Origin: Methanocorpusculum sp.
GTDB taxonomy: Archaea > Halobacteriota > Methanomicrobia > Methanomicrobiales > Methanocorpusculaceae
Direction: 5' to 3'
Assembly: GCA_029987235.1 (NCBI GenBank)
Contig: DALTWF010000026.1
Span: forward strand, 1 to 22,865
DNA length: 22,865 nt
The notes under the pieces were generated by a model. The model saw nothing but the letters and a program-made list of their open reading frames with translations, had not been told where the DNA came from and ran no database searches. Of the stretch, positions 1 through 7,282 are shown piece after piece. Each line of letters begins with the position of its first letter. The stretch's first letter is position 1. The translations under genes and the position numbers were made by a program.

Positions 1-293
1 ATTTGGAGTCAAAGTATATATACTCATCGATACCTCAGTTTACAGAAGTTTGCAAAAAAAATGTGGATTCCCCCCCCCCAAAAGTTAATTTTGGAGATAT
101 GTTTAAATACTGGGGTTATCGATTGGACAGGCTCGATAAACTCTGAAGAGTGTTTCTTGACAGACAGCCGGACACAGACATTTGGACAGAATCATTGTGA
201 ATACATTATTTAAAACATCAATGTTCAGATTCATCATCCAGCATCAAAGACAACCATAACAAATCTGAATAAATAAAAAAAATAAAAAAAAAA
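1..293. other. Intergenic/edge region with no recognisable gene
   Basis: No open reading frame of credible length and no tRNA-like fold was seen. It contains a run of ten C residues at 70-79, a TATATATA palindrome near 14-23, and two copies of a TTGGACAG-like word (124-131 and near 181-189). The rightmost part, 271-293, is A-rich and serves as the terminator for the minus-strand gene next to it. The region may hold the upstream sequence of a gene beyond the left edge. Confidence 0.5.
271..293 (-). terminator. Oligo-T terminator of the CBS/ParB-like gene
   Basis: Read on the minus strand, the stop codon at 296-294 is followed at once by T10 (293-284), one A, and T8 (282-275). Runs of U directly after a stop codon are the usual intrinsic termination signal in archaea. 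No stem is needed and none is seen. Confidence 0.7.
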
Positions 294-1829
294 TTACAGA
301 ATACTGCACCGCGACTCTTCTAAAATCTTGATATCATTAATCCCCCAAAGCCTCTGGGAACGCGCCGTCTTCTCGATACCAAGCTCAGAATCCAGATTCA
401 CATCAATAAGATATGCATCAAGCTGCTCAGCCCCCATACGGCTTGCCGCAACCGCACGGTGATGACCGTCAATCAGAATAAGCTTACCCGCACGCCTGAC
501 CACAACAACCGGCTCAGCAAGATGCTTCTCAATCTCATACATTCGCCCCTCAAACTCATCACGATAGACCTTACCCTGCGTAGGCACCAGCTTCTTCACC
601 TCAACCATACCGCGCGAAAGAACCGGCTCAACCCCGTACAGCGTCTTTAACGTCTGAATAAACTCATACACCTTCTCAGGAGTCACCCGCTCAATCTGCG
701 ACCGGATAACATCAGCATTTGTCAGAATGCCGGTAAATTTGCCATCACTGTCCACAACCGGCATCTTCTGAATGCAGAACCGAAACATCTTGCGCGCAAC
801 ATCAGTCATAGAATCCTCAGGATGCGCTCTGAAAACAAGCGTCTCCATCAGAGGCGCAATCTGATCAGAGGCCTTTTTGCCCACAATATCACGCGCTGCA
901 ATTAAACCGACCACTTTTCCATCGTTTAACACAGGGAAACCGTCATGTCCCGTTTTACGGATTGCAGCAATAACCTCCTTTACCACACCGGATGCCTCAA
1001 GACATGTTACATCCGTACTCATATACTCCTGAACCTGCTTCTTTTCCGCAGAAATAAGCGTCGGATGCGTCGGCTGAACCAAAGACCGCTCCGGACTTTT
1101 ATCGATTTTCACATCCGCAAGCGTTTCAATCCCCATAGAATGAGCCGTTTTTTCCAGACCTAACTCAATCTCTTTGTCCAGATACACGACAAAAGCATCA
1201 AGCGACTCCTGCTTCAGTTTATGCGCCGCAACCGCCCGGTGATGACCGTCAACCAAAATCAGCCGGTAGCCGGTTTTTACGACAATTACCGGCTCGGCAA
1301 GGTGTTTTTCCAGTTCATAAATCCGCCCGTCCAATTCGTCCTGATGAACAGCAGACTGCGTCGGATGAAGTGCTGAAACAGGCACACTCTCGCGTTTCAG
1401 CGTTGAATCTACTTCGTACAGGGTTTTCAGCGCACGCATGAAGTTATAGACCTTTTCAGGCGTAACCCGCTCAATCTGCGAACGGATTACATCCATATTG
1501 GAAATAATGCCCGCAAGCGTATTGTCCTGATGCACGACCGGAAGTTTCTGGATACCGGTCCGGAAAATCCGGCGCGCAACTTCTGTTACGGTATCATCAG
1601 GGCTTGCTGTAATCGGATGTCGGCTCATCCTCATCTCGACTTTGGTGCTTGGCAGTTCACCGATAATATCACGCGCCGAAATATAACCGATGACAACTTT
1701 ATCACGGGTTACCGGGAAACCGTCATGGTGCGTCGTTTTTATGAGATGAATAACATCTTTTATGGTATCGGTATTTTCAACGCTTACTACATCATGCGTC
1801 ATGTAGTCGCGGACTTGTTTTTTCTCCAT
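294..1829 (-). CDS. Tandemly duplicated CBS-CBS-ParB-like domain protein
   Basis: This 511-residue protein consists of two near-identical modules. Each has a CBS pair (about residues 6-118 and 266-378) and then a ParB/sulfiredoxin-fold-like domain (about 150-235 and 410-495) with the box DGHHR at 194-198 and 454-458. Landmarks in the two halves are offset by exactly 260 residues, with no gap visible. CBS pairs normally bind adenosyl nucleotides (AMP, ATP, SAM). ParB-fold domains with a DGHHR box include CTP-binding partition proteins and the ADP-dependent free serine kinases (SerK type), so a nucleotide-sensing kinase or ligand switch is as likely as a partition role. No DNA-binding helix-turn-helix of true ParB is visible. 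The gene stands alone. A TATA-like box 25 nt before the ATG and no Shine-Dalgarno suggest a leaderless mRNA. The domain calls are firm; the function is not known. Confidence 0.85.
   Translation of the reverse strand: MEKKQVRDYMTHDVVSVENTDTIKDVIHLIKTTHHDGFPVTRDKVVIGYISARDIIGELPSTKVEMRMSRHPITASPDDTVTEVARRIFRTGIQKLPVVHQDNTLAGIISNMDVIRSQIERVTPEKVYNFMRALKTLYEVDSTLKRESVPVSALHPTQSAVHQDELDGRIYELEKHLAEPVIVVKTGYRLILVDGHHRAVAAHKLKQESLDAFVVYLDKEIELGLEKTAHSMGIETLADVKIDKSPERSLVQPTHPTLISAEKKQVQEYMSTDVTCLEASGVVKEVIAAIRKTGHDGFPVLNDGKVVGLIAARDIVGKKASDQIAPLMETLVFRAHPEDSMTDVARKMFRFCIQKMPVVDSDGKFTGILTNADVIRSQIERVTPEKVYEFIQTLKTLYGVEPVLSRGMVEVKKLVPTQGKVYRDEFEGRMYEIEKHLAEPVVVVRRAGKLILIDGHHRAVAASRMGAEQLDAYLIDVNLDSELGIEKTARSQRLWGINDIKILEESRCSIL
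297..1826 (-). repeat. Internal gene duplication, two 260-codon units
   Basis: Unit one is codons 2-261 (1826 to 1047) and unit two is codons 262-511 (1046 to 297). The units stay in register from the EKKQV opening (residues 2 and 262) through VIRSQIERVTPEKVY (114 and 374) to DGHHRAVAA (194 and 454). Several stretches, such as the DNA coding for SQIERVTPEKVY, are also nearly identical as nucleotides. Confidence 0.85.
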
Positions 1830-1850
1830 ATGCTGAATACATATTTGGCG

Positions 1851-1858
1851 CCTTAAAT
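1851..1858 (-). promoter_or_regulatory. TATA-like box for the CBS/ParB-like gene
   Basis: On the minus strand the sequence ATTTAAGG is centred 25-26 nt upstream of the ATG at 1829. This is the distance expected between an archaeal TATA box and the transcription start, so the mRNA would begin at or next to the start codon. No Shine-Dalgarno lies before the ATG. This is prediction from spacing only. Confidence 0.45.
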
Positions 1859-1947
1859 GATGAAAGTATTGGATGGGTGAAGACGATACAGCACTGCAGG
1901 AGAAACTCTTTGCCCGGATATTTTTGCGGCAGGAAACCCGGGTGAAT

Positions 1948-1980
1948 AGTCACATGACAATAAAGTATTAATCTGTGACT
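1948..1980. repeat. Short inverted repeat in the divergent region
   Basis: AGTCACA at 1948-1954 is the reverse complement of TGTGACT at 1974-1980, with a 19-bp AT-rich spacer. It lies about 120 bp upstream of the CBS/ParB gene and just before the 23-bp direct repeats. It could be a regulator site, but seven-base arms can also arise by chance. Confidence 0.3.
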
Positions 1981-1991
1981 AACATATATTA

Positions 1992-2072
1992 TGGTGAAAA
2001 TCACTGAAAATAATTGGTGAAAATCACTGAAAATAATTGGTGAAAATCACTGAAAATAACTGGTAAAAATAA
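1992..2072. repeat. Three 23-bp tandem direct repeats plus a partial fourth
   Basis: Units lie at 1992-2014, 2015-2037 and 2038-2060, and a degenerate 12-bp start of a fourth unit at 2061-2072. Units one and two are identical and unit three differs at its last base (T to C). Each unit is itself two related half-units, TGGTGAAAATCA followed by CTGAAAATAAT, so the motif TGAAAAT recurs every 11-12 bp, about one helical turn. The array ends in the TATA-like box and stops 23 bp before the ATPase start codon. A phased A-tract or operator array that controls the ATPase is likely; slippage-generated repeat is the alternative. Confidence 0.85.
2064..2072 (+). promoter_or_regulatory. TATA-like box for the ATPase gene
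   Basis: TAAAAATAA is centred 27 nt before the ATG at 2095, and no ribosome binding site precedes the ATG, which predicts a leaderless transcript. The box is made by the degenerate fourth copy of the 23-bp repeat, so a protein bound to the repeats would touch the core promoter. Confidence 0.4.
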
Positions 2073-2094
2073 CCTGATAAGAATTTGAAAAACC

Positions 2095-3372
2095 ATGCTT
2101 ACGCCAAAGAAATACAAAAAACGCCTCATTGAAGGGAAAATTACCTCATACCTGAAAACCTTTGGAGCAGTGTGTATTGACGGTCCGAAATGGTGTGGAA
2201 AAACATGGACTTCATTACACCACAGTGAAAGCGTATGTTATCTTGCTGACCCTGAAGACGGATTTGCCAATCGTACAAAAGCAAACATAAATCCGGCATA
2301 TGTTTTAGACGGCAAAACCCCCCGTCTGATTGATGAATGGCAGGAAGTTCCGGAAATCTGGGATGCCGTCAGATTTTCTGTAGATAAGAAACCGGAAAAA
2401 GGACAGTTTATCCTTACAGACTCATCAACACCCGTACGAAAGGGAATTCTTCACAGCGGAGCAGGACGAATAGGCATTGTACACATGCAGACCATGTCTT
2501 TGTATGAAACCGGTGATTCAACCGGTCAGGTCTCGCTTGGGGATTTATTTACCGACACACTAAAGACCACTCTCTGCAAAAAAACCGACCTGAAAGAACT
2601 GATTTATTTCTGTATCCGCGGAGGCTGGCCGGCAAATATGAAAGCAAAAGAAAAGGAAGCAGCCCTTGCCGCAAAAGAATATCTTAATCTGCTTCTGGAC
2701 AACGATATTGAAAATCCAGGCGGCATACGCTATGATAAACGCAAACTGCATGCCCTCCTGCATTCTCTTGCACGAAATGAAAGTACTGTTGTAAGTAATG
2801 CCACACTGCGCTCGGATATGCTGAAATATGATGAAACATCTGCTGATCCCAATACAATTTCAACATATCTTGATATTCTCTTCCGGCTGTTCCTTATTGA
2901 AGAACAGCCCTCGTTTAACCCGCACCTGCGCTCAAGCCGCCGGATTCTCACCTCCCCGAAACGGCATTTTACCGACCCGTCGCTTGCAGCTGCTGCACTG
3001 CAGGCGACCCCTGAAATGCTTTTTGACGACCTGAAAACATTTGGTTTTTTGTTTGAAGCACTCTGTGAACATGATCTGAAAATATATGCAGATGTTTTAG
3101 GAGGAACACTGTATCACTACCGTGATGCCAAAGGAAAGGAAATCGATGCGGTAATTGAACTCGAAAACGGCGTATGGGGAGGATTTGAAATAAAACTCGG
3201 TGCACATCAGGTTGATGAAGCTGCAGAAAATCTCATTGCGATACGCAGCATCATTGAAAAAGAAGAAGGAACTGCACCTGCATTTTTATGTGTGCTCTGC
3301 GGTACTGCAGATATTGCATACAAACGCAAAGACGGGGTTTTTGTTGTACCGCTGACCTCACTTGGACCGTAA
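2095..3372 (+). CDS. AAA_14 / DUF4143 family ATPase
   Basis: The 425-residue protein has the standard architecture of this large family. An N-terminal P-loop ATPase has Walker A GPKWCGKT (30-37), Walker B RLIDEW (77-82), a sensor-1 region LTDSST (107-112, where family members usually have TGSS) and an arginine-finger-like SGAGRI (121-126). A winged-helix-like middle (about 215-300) is followed by a C-terminal PD-(D/E)XK-fold DUF4143 domain with D351 and E365-x-K367. These proteins are common in archaea and gut bacteria; their cellular role is not settled, and the nuclease-like domain may or may not cut DNA. The gene appears monocistronic, preceded by an unusual direct-repeat array. There is no partner gene that would make a toxin-antitoxin or defence pair. 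The family call is firm, the function unknown. Confidence 0.85.
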   Translation: MLTPKKYKKRLIEGKITSYLKTFGAVCIDGPKWCGKTWTSLHHSESVCYLADPEDGFANRTKANINPAYVLDGKTPRLIDEWQEVPEIWDAVRFSVDKKPEKGQFILTDSSTPVRKGILHSGAGRIGIVHMQTMSLYETGDSTGQVSLGDLFTDTLKTTLCKKTDLKELIYFCIRGGWPANMKAKEKEAALAAKEYLNLLLDNDIENPGGIRYDKRKLHALLHSLARNESTVVSNATLRSDMLKYDETSADPNTISTYLDILFRLFLIEEQPSFNPHLRSSRRILTSPKRHFTDPSLAAAALQATPEMLFDDLKTFGFLFEALCEHDLKIYADVLGGTLYHYRDAKGKEIDAVIELENGVWGGFEIKLGAHQVDEAAENLIAIRSIIEKEEGTAPAFLCVLCGTADIAYKRKDGVFVVPLTSLGP

Positions 3373-3452
3373 ATACATGCACATGAAGTCCGCTGGTCTG
3401 CCGAAAAAATGCGAAGGTGTTTAAAAGATGAACACATCATAATATAGATAAT

Positions 3453-4106
3453 ATGGCTGTACAAAAGAAAACCAGTAAAACTTCGGAAACAAAGGAGAAG
3501 AAAGAAATCAACTGGATGCAGGTCTGCGTAGTCGGTTTCTGTATTCTCGTTGTTGCAATGTGTATCTTCTCCTTTGCAAACTTCCAGAACTTCTTCAGAG
3601 ACAACAATACAAACGTCAATGGACAAAATGTAGCTGCAGAAATCGGCTACCCGGTAATTGTTGACTATACGATGAAAATCGGCGACACTGAAACCTACAA
3701 AAACATGAGAATGCCCCTTTACGCAGGCTCGACCGTAACTTCAACCCAGTATTTCACTGACTCAAACGGAAACACCTACGCAATGCAGGCTGAAGAATTC
3801 AACGCGATTTCCCAGGGTGTACTTGGACACGTTCCGGGTGACAAATTCACCGTTCAGGGACCGGGAGGAGAAAACCATATCTCCTATATCAACAAAGAAG
3901 ACATTGAAGCACTGGGTTCAAAATACGATGACGTAAACGTCGGCACCGTTCTGAATACCACAATGGAATACACTGACGATGACGGAAAAGCACAGAAGGC
4001 AACCGTTCTTGCAGTTGTTACCGAAAAATACGACAACTTAGTCAAAGTCCAGTATGCTGCAGATACCATTGATGTAAACTTTGCAGGATACTACGCAACC
4101 GCATAA
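3453..4106 (+). CDS. Membrane-anchored FKBP-like protein (putative peptidyl-prolyl isomerase)
   Basis: The 217-residue protein starts with a Lys-rich cytoplasmic stretch (1-19), has one transmembrane segment (about 22-43), and exposes the rest outside the cell. The sequence GYPVIVDYTMKIGDTETY (65-82) resembles the first strands of FKBP/SlyD-type isomerases (VxVDYTGK). AISQGVLGHVPGDKFTV (118-134) matches the FKBP pattern of a helix followed by a GxxxGDKxTV turn, and the C-terminal half looks like the SlyD-type insert. The usual aromatic active-site residues are not all evident, so it may be a chaperone-like relative without isomerase activity. A TTTAAAAG box lies about 30 nt before the ATG and there is no Shine-Dalgarno. 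It could be another extracytoplasmic domain altogether; membrane topology is the surest statement. Confidence 0.6.
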   Translation: MAVQKKTSKTSETKEKKEINWMQVCVVGFCILVVAMCIFSFANFQNFFRDNNTNVNGQNVAAEIGYPVIVDYTMKIGDTETYKNMRMPLYAGSTVTSTQYFTDSNGNTYAMQAEEFNAISQGVLGHVPGDKFTVQGPGGENHISYINKEDIEALGSKYDDVNVGTVLNTTMEYTDDDGKAQKATVLAVVTEKYDNLVKVQYAADTIDVNFAGYYATA

Positions 4107-4118
4107 GCGGACACGAAC

Positions 4119-4137
4119 AAAAAAAAAATATTTTTTT
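4119..4137. terminator. Bidirectional oligo-A/oligo-T terminator
   Basis: A10 at 4119-4128 and T7 at 4131-4137 lie between two convergent genes. The T run ends transcripts of the FKBP-like gene (stop at 4106). The A run, read as T on the minus strand, ends those of aglJ, whose TAA stop overlaps the end of the T run at 4138-4136. Confidence 0.65.
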
Positions 4138-5068
4138 ATTCTTTTTTCTCTTTCTGCTCGGAGAGCAGCCGGTTCAAAAGCACCATTTCCTCATGATGGA
4201 AACCGATTACCATGTTGCTGATTAATGCAAGAATAGTGATTAATACACCCGAAACGATCAAAAGCATGACAAGAATCGTAAGCGGCAGATGCTCAATACC
4301 CTTAAACCACTCAAGGACCACATAAATACCAAGACCAAAACCGGCAATACCGAGTCCGACACCAAGATAACTTAAGTAGAACAGAGAATTATTCATTCTG
4401 CCGTATTTATTAATCGCCAGAATAATCTTGATTCCGTCACGCAACGGATGCAGTTTAGTCGGACTTCCCGGCCGTTTTTTGTAATAGGTCGGAACAACTT
4501 CAAAGCGCAGATTCTGACGTATTACCTCGGATGAAATCTGTGTCTCAATCTCAAAACCCTTCTCGGTAAGCTGCATTTTTTCAAGCGACTCACGGGTAAA
4601 ACCGCGGTATCCGGACAGAATATCTGTCATATCGTTTCCATGAGCCCACTTAAACATCTTGTTCATGACACTGTTGCCAAGCCGGTTCAGACGTGTTAAG
4701 GCACCCTTTTCAAACTCCTCGCGCCGGTTGCCTATAGTATGGTCTGCCCTGCCCGAAATAAGCGGCTCAACCATAGCATCAGCATACTCCGGCGGATTTG
4801 TGCCGTCACCGTCAAGCATAAGGATATAAGGGTCGGATATCTCCTTAAAGGCCTGAATCATAGCCGTGCCTTTACCCTTACCCTGCTGCTGGAAAACCTT
4901 TGCACCGAGTTTTTCTGCAATTTCCGGAGTGCCGTCTGTGGATTGCCCGTCTGCGATCAAAATATTATGATAGCCAAGACTCTGCAGTTCTTCAATTACG
5001 CTTCCGATAGTTGCTTTTTCGTTCAGTGTCGGAATCAGAACACAGACATCGTCTCTGTTGAAATTCAT
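4136..5068 (-). CDS. aglJ: AglJ-type glycosyltransferase family 2 (dolichol-phosphate hexose transferase)
   Basis: The 310-residue protein is a GT-A glycosyltransferase fused to two C-terminal membrane helices (about 229-252 and 262-285). Motifs are the nucleotide-binding IPTLNEKATI (12-21), ADGQSTDGT (39-47), the metal-binding DGDGTNPPEY (86-95) and a catalytic-loop region DILSGYRGF (149-157). This is the pattern of AglJ, which in haloarchaea adds the first sugar to dolichol phosphate for N-glycosylation of S-layer proteins, and of related dolichol-phosphate mannosyltransferases. The substrate sugar cannot be read from the sequence. Its ATG follows the argG stop directly (TAAATG), so the two are co-transcribed although they share no pathway. 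It acts at the cytoplasmic face of the membrane. Confidence 0.8.
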   Translation of the reverse strand: MNFNRDDVCVLIPTLNEKATIGSVIEELQSLGYHNILIADGQSTDGTPEIAEKLGAKVFQQQGKGKGTAMIQAFKEISDPYILMLDGDGTNPPEYADAMVEPLISGRADHTIGNRREEFEKGALTRLNRLGNSVMNKMFKWAHGNDMTDILSGYRGFTRESLEKMQLTEKGFEIETQISSEVIRQNLRFEVVPTYYKKRPGSPTKLHPLRDGIKIILAINKYGRMNNSLFYLSYLGVGLGIAGFGLGIYVVLEWFKGIEHLPLTILVMLLIVSGVLITILALISNMVIGFHHEEMVLLNRLLSEQKEKKE

Positions 5069-6358
5069 TTATTTTTTCTGAAGGTTTTTAAGAAGTCTGC
5101 CCTGAAGACCATAGTATTTGGAGTAACCAATGGAATCTCTCTGGTCGATGCCGGTGTTGGTATCAAAGGAGACAAGGTCTTCGGAATACAGTGCAAACGG
5201 TGAAGAACGCCCCATAATGTGCAGACCGCCCTTGAACAGCTGAACGTCAACAGTACCGGTTACGCGCTCCTGCGTCTTGTCAATAAATGCACCAAGGTCA
5301 TGGTAAAGCGGCTCGTGGATTAAGCCCATATAGGCAAGTTCTGCCCACTGGTCATCAACAATGTGCTTGAACTTAAGCTCGTTTCTGGAAAGAACGAGTT
5401 TTTCAAGGTCTGCATGTGCTGCAATCAGAACGGTTGCAGCCGGATGTTCATAGTTTTCACGGGCTTTCAGACCTAAGACACGGTCTTCAACCATATCGTT
5501 TCTGCCGACAGAGTGCTTTCCTGCAATCTTGTTGAGTTCGACAATAAGCTTGACGCCGGTCATCTTTTTGCCGTTTAATGCAACCGGGACACCGTTTTCG
5601 AATTTGATGGATACAATTTCCGGCGTGTCCGGAGCGTTTGCAAGTGCTGCGGTCCAGTGGTAGATTTCCTCAGGCGGGTGATAGTCGGGTTCTTCAAGGT
5701 GACCGCCTTCAATGCTTCGGGACCAGATGTTTTCATCAACAGACCACGGAGTGTTTTTCTTTACCGGTACCGGGATGTTGTTCTGTTCCGCATATTCGAT
5801 TTCCCAGTCGCGGCGCATGTTGTTTTCACGCATCGGTGCAACAATTTCAAGGTCGTTTAAGCGGAAGATGTAGTCAAATCTGAGCTGGTCGTTGCCTTTT
5901 CCGGTGCAGCCGTGTGCAACGGTCTTTGCTCCTTCCTTCTTTGCAATCTTTGCGATTTCTTCTGCAATAATCGGGCGTGCAAGAGCAGTTCCCATCGGAT
6001 ATCCTTCATACAGAGCGTTTGCCTTGATTGCGGGGAACACATGGTTTTTTACAAAGGCGTCCTTTAAGTCAAGGGTGTAGTGCTTGTCTGCATACTTGTT
6101 TCCCTTTTCGGTTGCCATTTTGACCTCGGATGCCGGCTGTCCGACATCTGCTGCAACAGTAATGACTTTGTCATATCCGTACCACTTCGGGTCTTTTAAG
6201 AGCGGGATACAGATAGAGGTGTCAAGCCCTCCGGAAAATGCAAGAACTACGGTTCCCTTGCCGTTTGTTTTTTCTGCTGTTTTTTTAGCGGCTGCGGTTT
6301 TTGCTGGTGCTTTTTTTGCAGCCGGTGCTTTTTTGGCTTCGGTTTTCTTTGCTGCCAT
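5069..6358 (-). CDS. argG: Argininosuccinate synthase with Lys/Ala-rich N-terminal tail
   Basis: It condenses citrulline and aspartate with ATP to argininosuccinate, the penultimate step of arginine synthesis. The core, from about residue 34, has the ATP-pyrophosphatase loop FSGGLDTS (41-48), VAHGCTGKGNDQLRF in the middle, and the GGHLEEP and SREI-like (LKAREN YEHPA) regions of the family. The core length is about 396 residues, as expected. Ahead of it is an extra tail of about 33 residues made almost only of Lys, Ala, Thr and Pro with AAKKAPAK-type repeats, like histone H1 or bacterial histone-like tails. The start is well supported by GGAGG eight bases before the ATG, and no other start codon lies between the tail and the core. 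It is divergent from the aro operon and followed directly by aglJ. The enzyme call is firm; the tail's role is unknown. Confidence 0.95.
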   Translation of the reverse strand: MAAKKTEAKKAPAAKKAPAKTAAAKKTAEKTNGKGTVVLAFSGGLDTSICIPLLKDPKWYGYDKVITVAADVGQPASEVKMATEKGNKYADKHYTLDLKDAFVKNHVFPAIKANALYEGYPMGTALARPIIAEEIAKIAKKEGAKTVAHGCTGKGNDQLRFDYIFRLNDLEIVAPMRENNMRRDWEIEYAEQNNIPVPVKKNTPWSVDENIWSRSIEGGHLEEPDYHPPEEIYHWTAALANAPDTPEIVSIKFENGVPVALNGKKMTGVKLIVELNKIAGKHSVGRNDMVEDRVLGLKARENYEHPAATVLIAAHADLEKLVLSRNELKFKHIVDDQWAELAYMGLIHEPLYHDLGAFIDKTQERVTGTVDVQLFKGGLHIMGRSSPFALYSEDLVSFDTNTGIDQRDSIGYSKYYGLQGRLLKNLQKK

Positions 6359-6490
6359 GGAATTCCTCCGGTAAATATATAGACATATTTGTAGTCAATG
6401 AATATTCAATGCTTGCATTAAGAAGGGGCGCCACCCGCTCAAGCATGGCAAACTTGATTGTCTTTCCCGTACAATACTGTTACATCATTT
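6359..6490. promoter_or_regulatory. Divergent control region between argG and the aro operon
   Basis: This 132-bp region must hold both promoters. Towards argG are a GGAGG ribosome binding site (6366-6370 read on the minus strand), TATA-like AT stretches (TATATATTTAC and ACAAATATG around 6371-6393), and a 10-bp palindrome TGAATATTCA at 6399-6408. No clear TATA box or Shine-Dalgarno is visible before the aro operon start at 6491. Shared control of arginine and aromatic amino acid synthesis is possible but not shown. Confidence 0.4.
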
Positions 6491-7282
6491 ATGATTGGCA
6501 AAACCATCCGTATGGAACGCATCCTTGACCGCGAAAGCGGGAAACTGGTAATTGTACCTCTTGACCATGGAATGTCAATGGGTCCGATTCCCGGGTTAAC
6601 CTCGCTTTCCGACACTGTTGATGCTGTTTCCCGCGGTGGTGCTACATCAGTTCTGTTAAATAAAGGAATGATTGCAGCAGGTCACCGCAGATGCGGTAAC
6701 GATATAGGTCTCATTATGCATCTTTCCGCCGGAACAGGTCTTGGCGGGGACCCGGATGGAAAAGTCATCGTAAGTACTGTGGAAGAAGCACTAACCTTCG
6801 GTGCTGATGCAGTATCAATTCACATTAACCTTGGTGCCGAGTCCGAAGGGGCAATGCTGAAAAGCGCCGGGGAAATCTCGCGTTCCTGCGCAGAATGGGG
6901 GATGCCTCTATTAGCCATGGTGTATCCGCGGGGTCCGAAGGTAAAAGACCCGTGTGATACAGATGCGGTAAAACGCTGCGCCCGTGCTGCAGCAGAACTG
7001 GGTGCCGACCTGGTTAAAACAAATTATACCGGTGATATTGATTCATTCCGTGAAGTTGTCCGCGGAACTACAATTCCGGTTCTTATTGCAGGCGGTCCGA
7101 AAATGCAGACCGACCTTGAACTGCTTTCAATGGTCCGCGATGCTGTTGATGCGGGTGCATCAGGTGTTTCGATTGGCAGAAACATCTTCCAGCACAAAAA
7201 TGTGACTGCGATAACCCGTGCGGTTTCGGCTATTGTTCTCAAAAATGCTTCTGTAGATGAAGCGCTTTCTCATCTCAAATGA
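6491..7282 (+). CDS. 2-amino-3,7-dideoxy-D-threo-hept-6-ulosonate (ADH) synthase
   Basis: This class I aldolase-family enzyme makes ADH from 6-deoxy-5-ketofructose 1-phosphate and aspartate semialdehyde, the entry to the archaeal shikimate pathway that lacks DAHP synthase. The 263-residue protein shows VIVPLDHGMSMGP (20-32, including Asp25), the Schiff-base lysine in DLVKTNYTGD (Lys176), and phosphate-binding GGPKM and GVSIGRNIFQ loops. The ATG at 6491 (MIGKTIRMERIL) is chosen over an in-frame TTG at 6458 because family members begin with this sequence. The alternative reading, fructose-bisphosphate aldolase, is unlikely because the next gene is dehydroquinate synthase II. It overlaps that gene by ATGA. 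Confidence 0.92.
   Translation: MIGKTIRMERILDRESGKLVIVPLDHGMSMGPIPGLTSLSDTVDAVSRGGATSVLLNKGMIAAGHRRCGNDIGLIMHLSAGTGLGGDPDGKVIVSTVEEALTFGADAVSIHINLGAESEGAMLKSAGEISRSCAEWGMPLLAMVYPRGPKVKDPCDTDAVKRCARAAAELGADLVKTNYTGDIDSFREVVRGTTIPVLIAGGPKMQTDLELLSMVRDAVDAGASGVSIGRNIFQHKNVTAITRAVSAIVLKNASVDEALSHLK

Noticed and set aside
1792..2004. Minus-strand ORF (70 codons) upstream of the CBS/ParB-like gene
   Set aside because: It overlaps the start of a clear gene and its promoter in another frame, and its translation is not protein-like.
1992..2072. CRISPR array
   Set aside because: The 23-bp repeats are directly tandem with no spacers between them, and no cas gene is in the window.
3207..3626. Minus-strand ORF (139 codons) spanning the gap between the ATPase and FKBP-like genes
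   Set aside because: It is mostly antisense to both genes, has no motif and no ribosome binding site, and the gap is needed for the promoter of the FKBP-like gene.
2095..4106. ATPase plus downstream membrane protein as a defence or toxin-antitoxin pair
   Set aside because: The second gene looks like an FKBP-like extracytoplasmic protein with its own promoter-like box, an 80-bp gap separates them, and nothing links the two.
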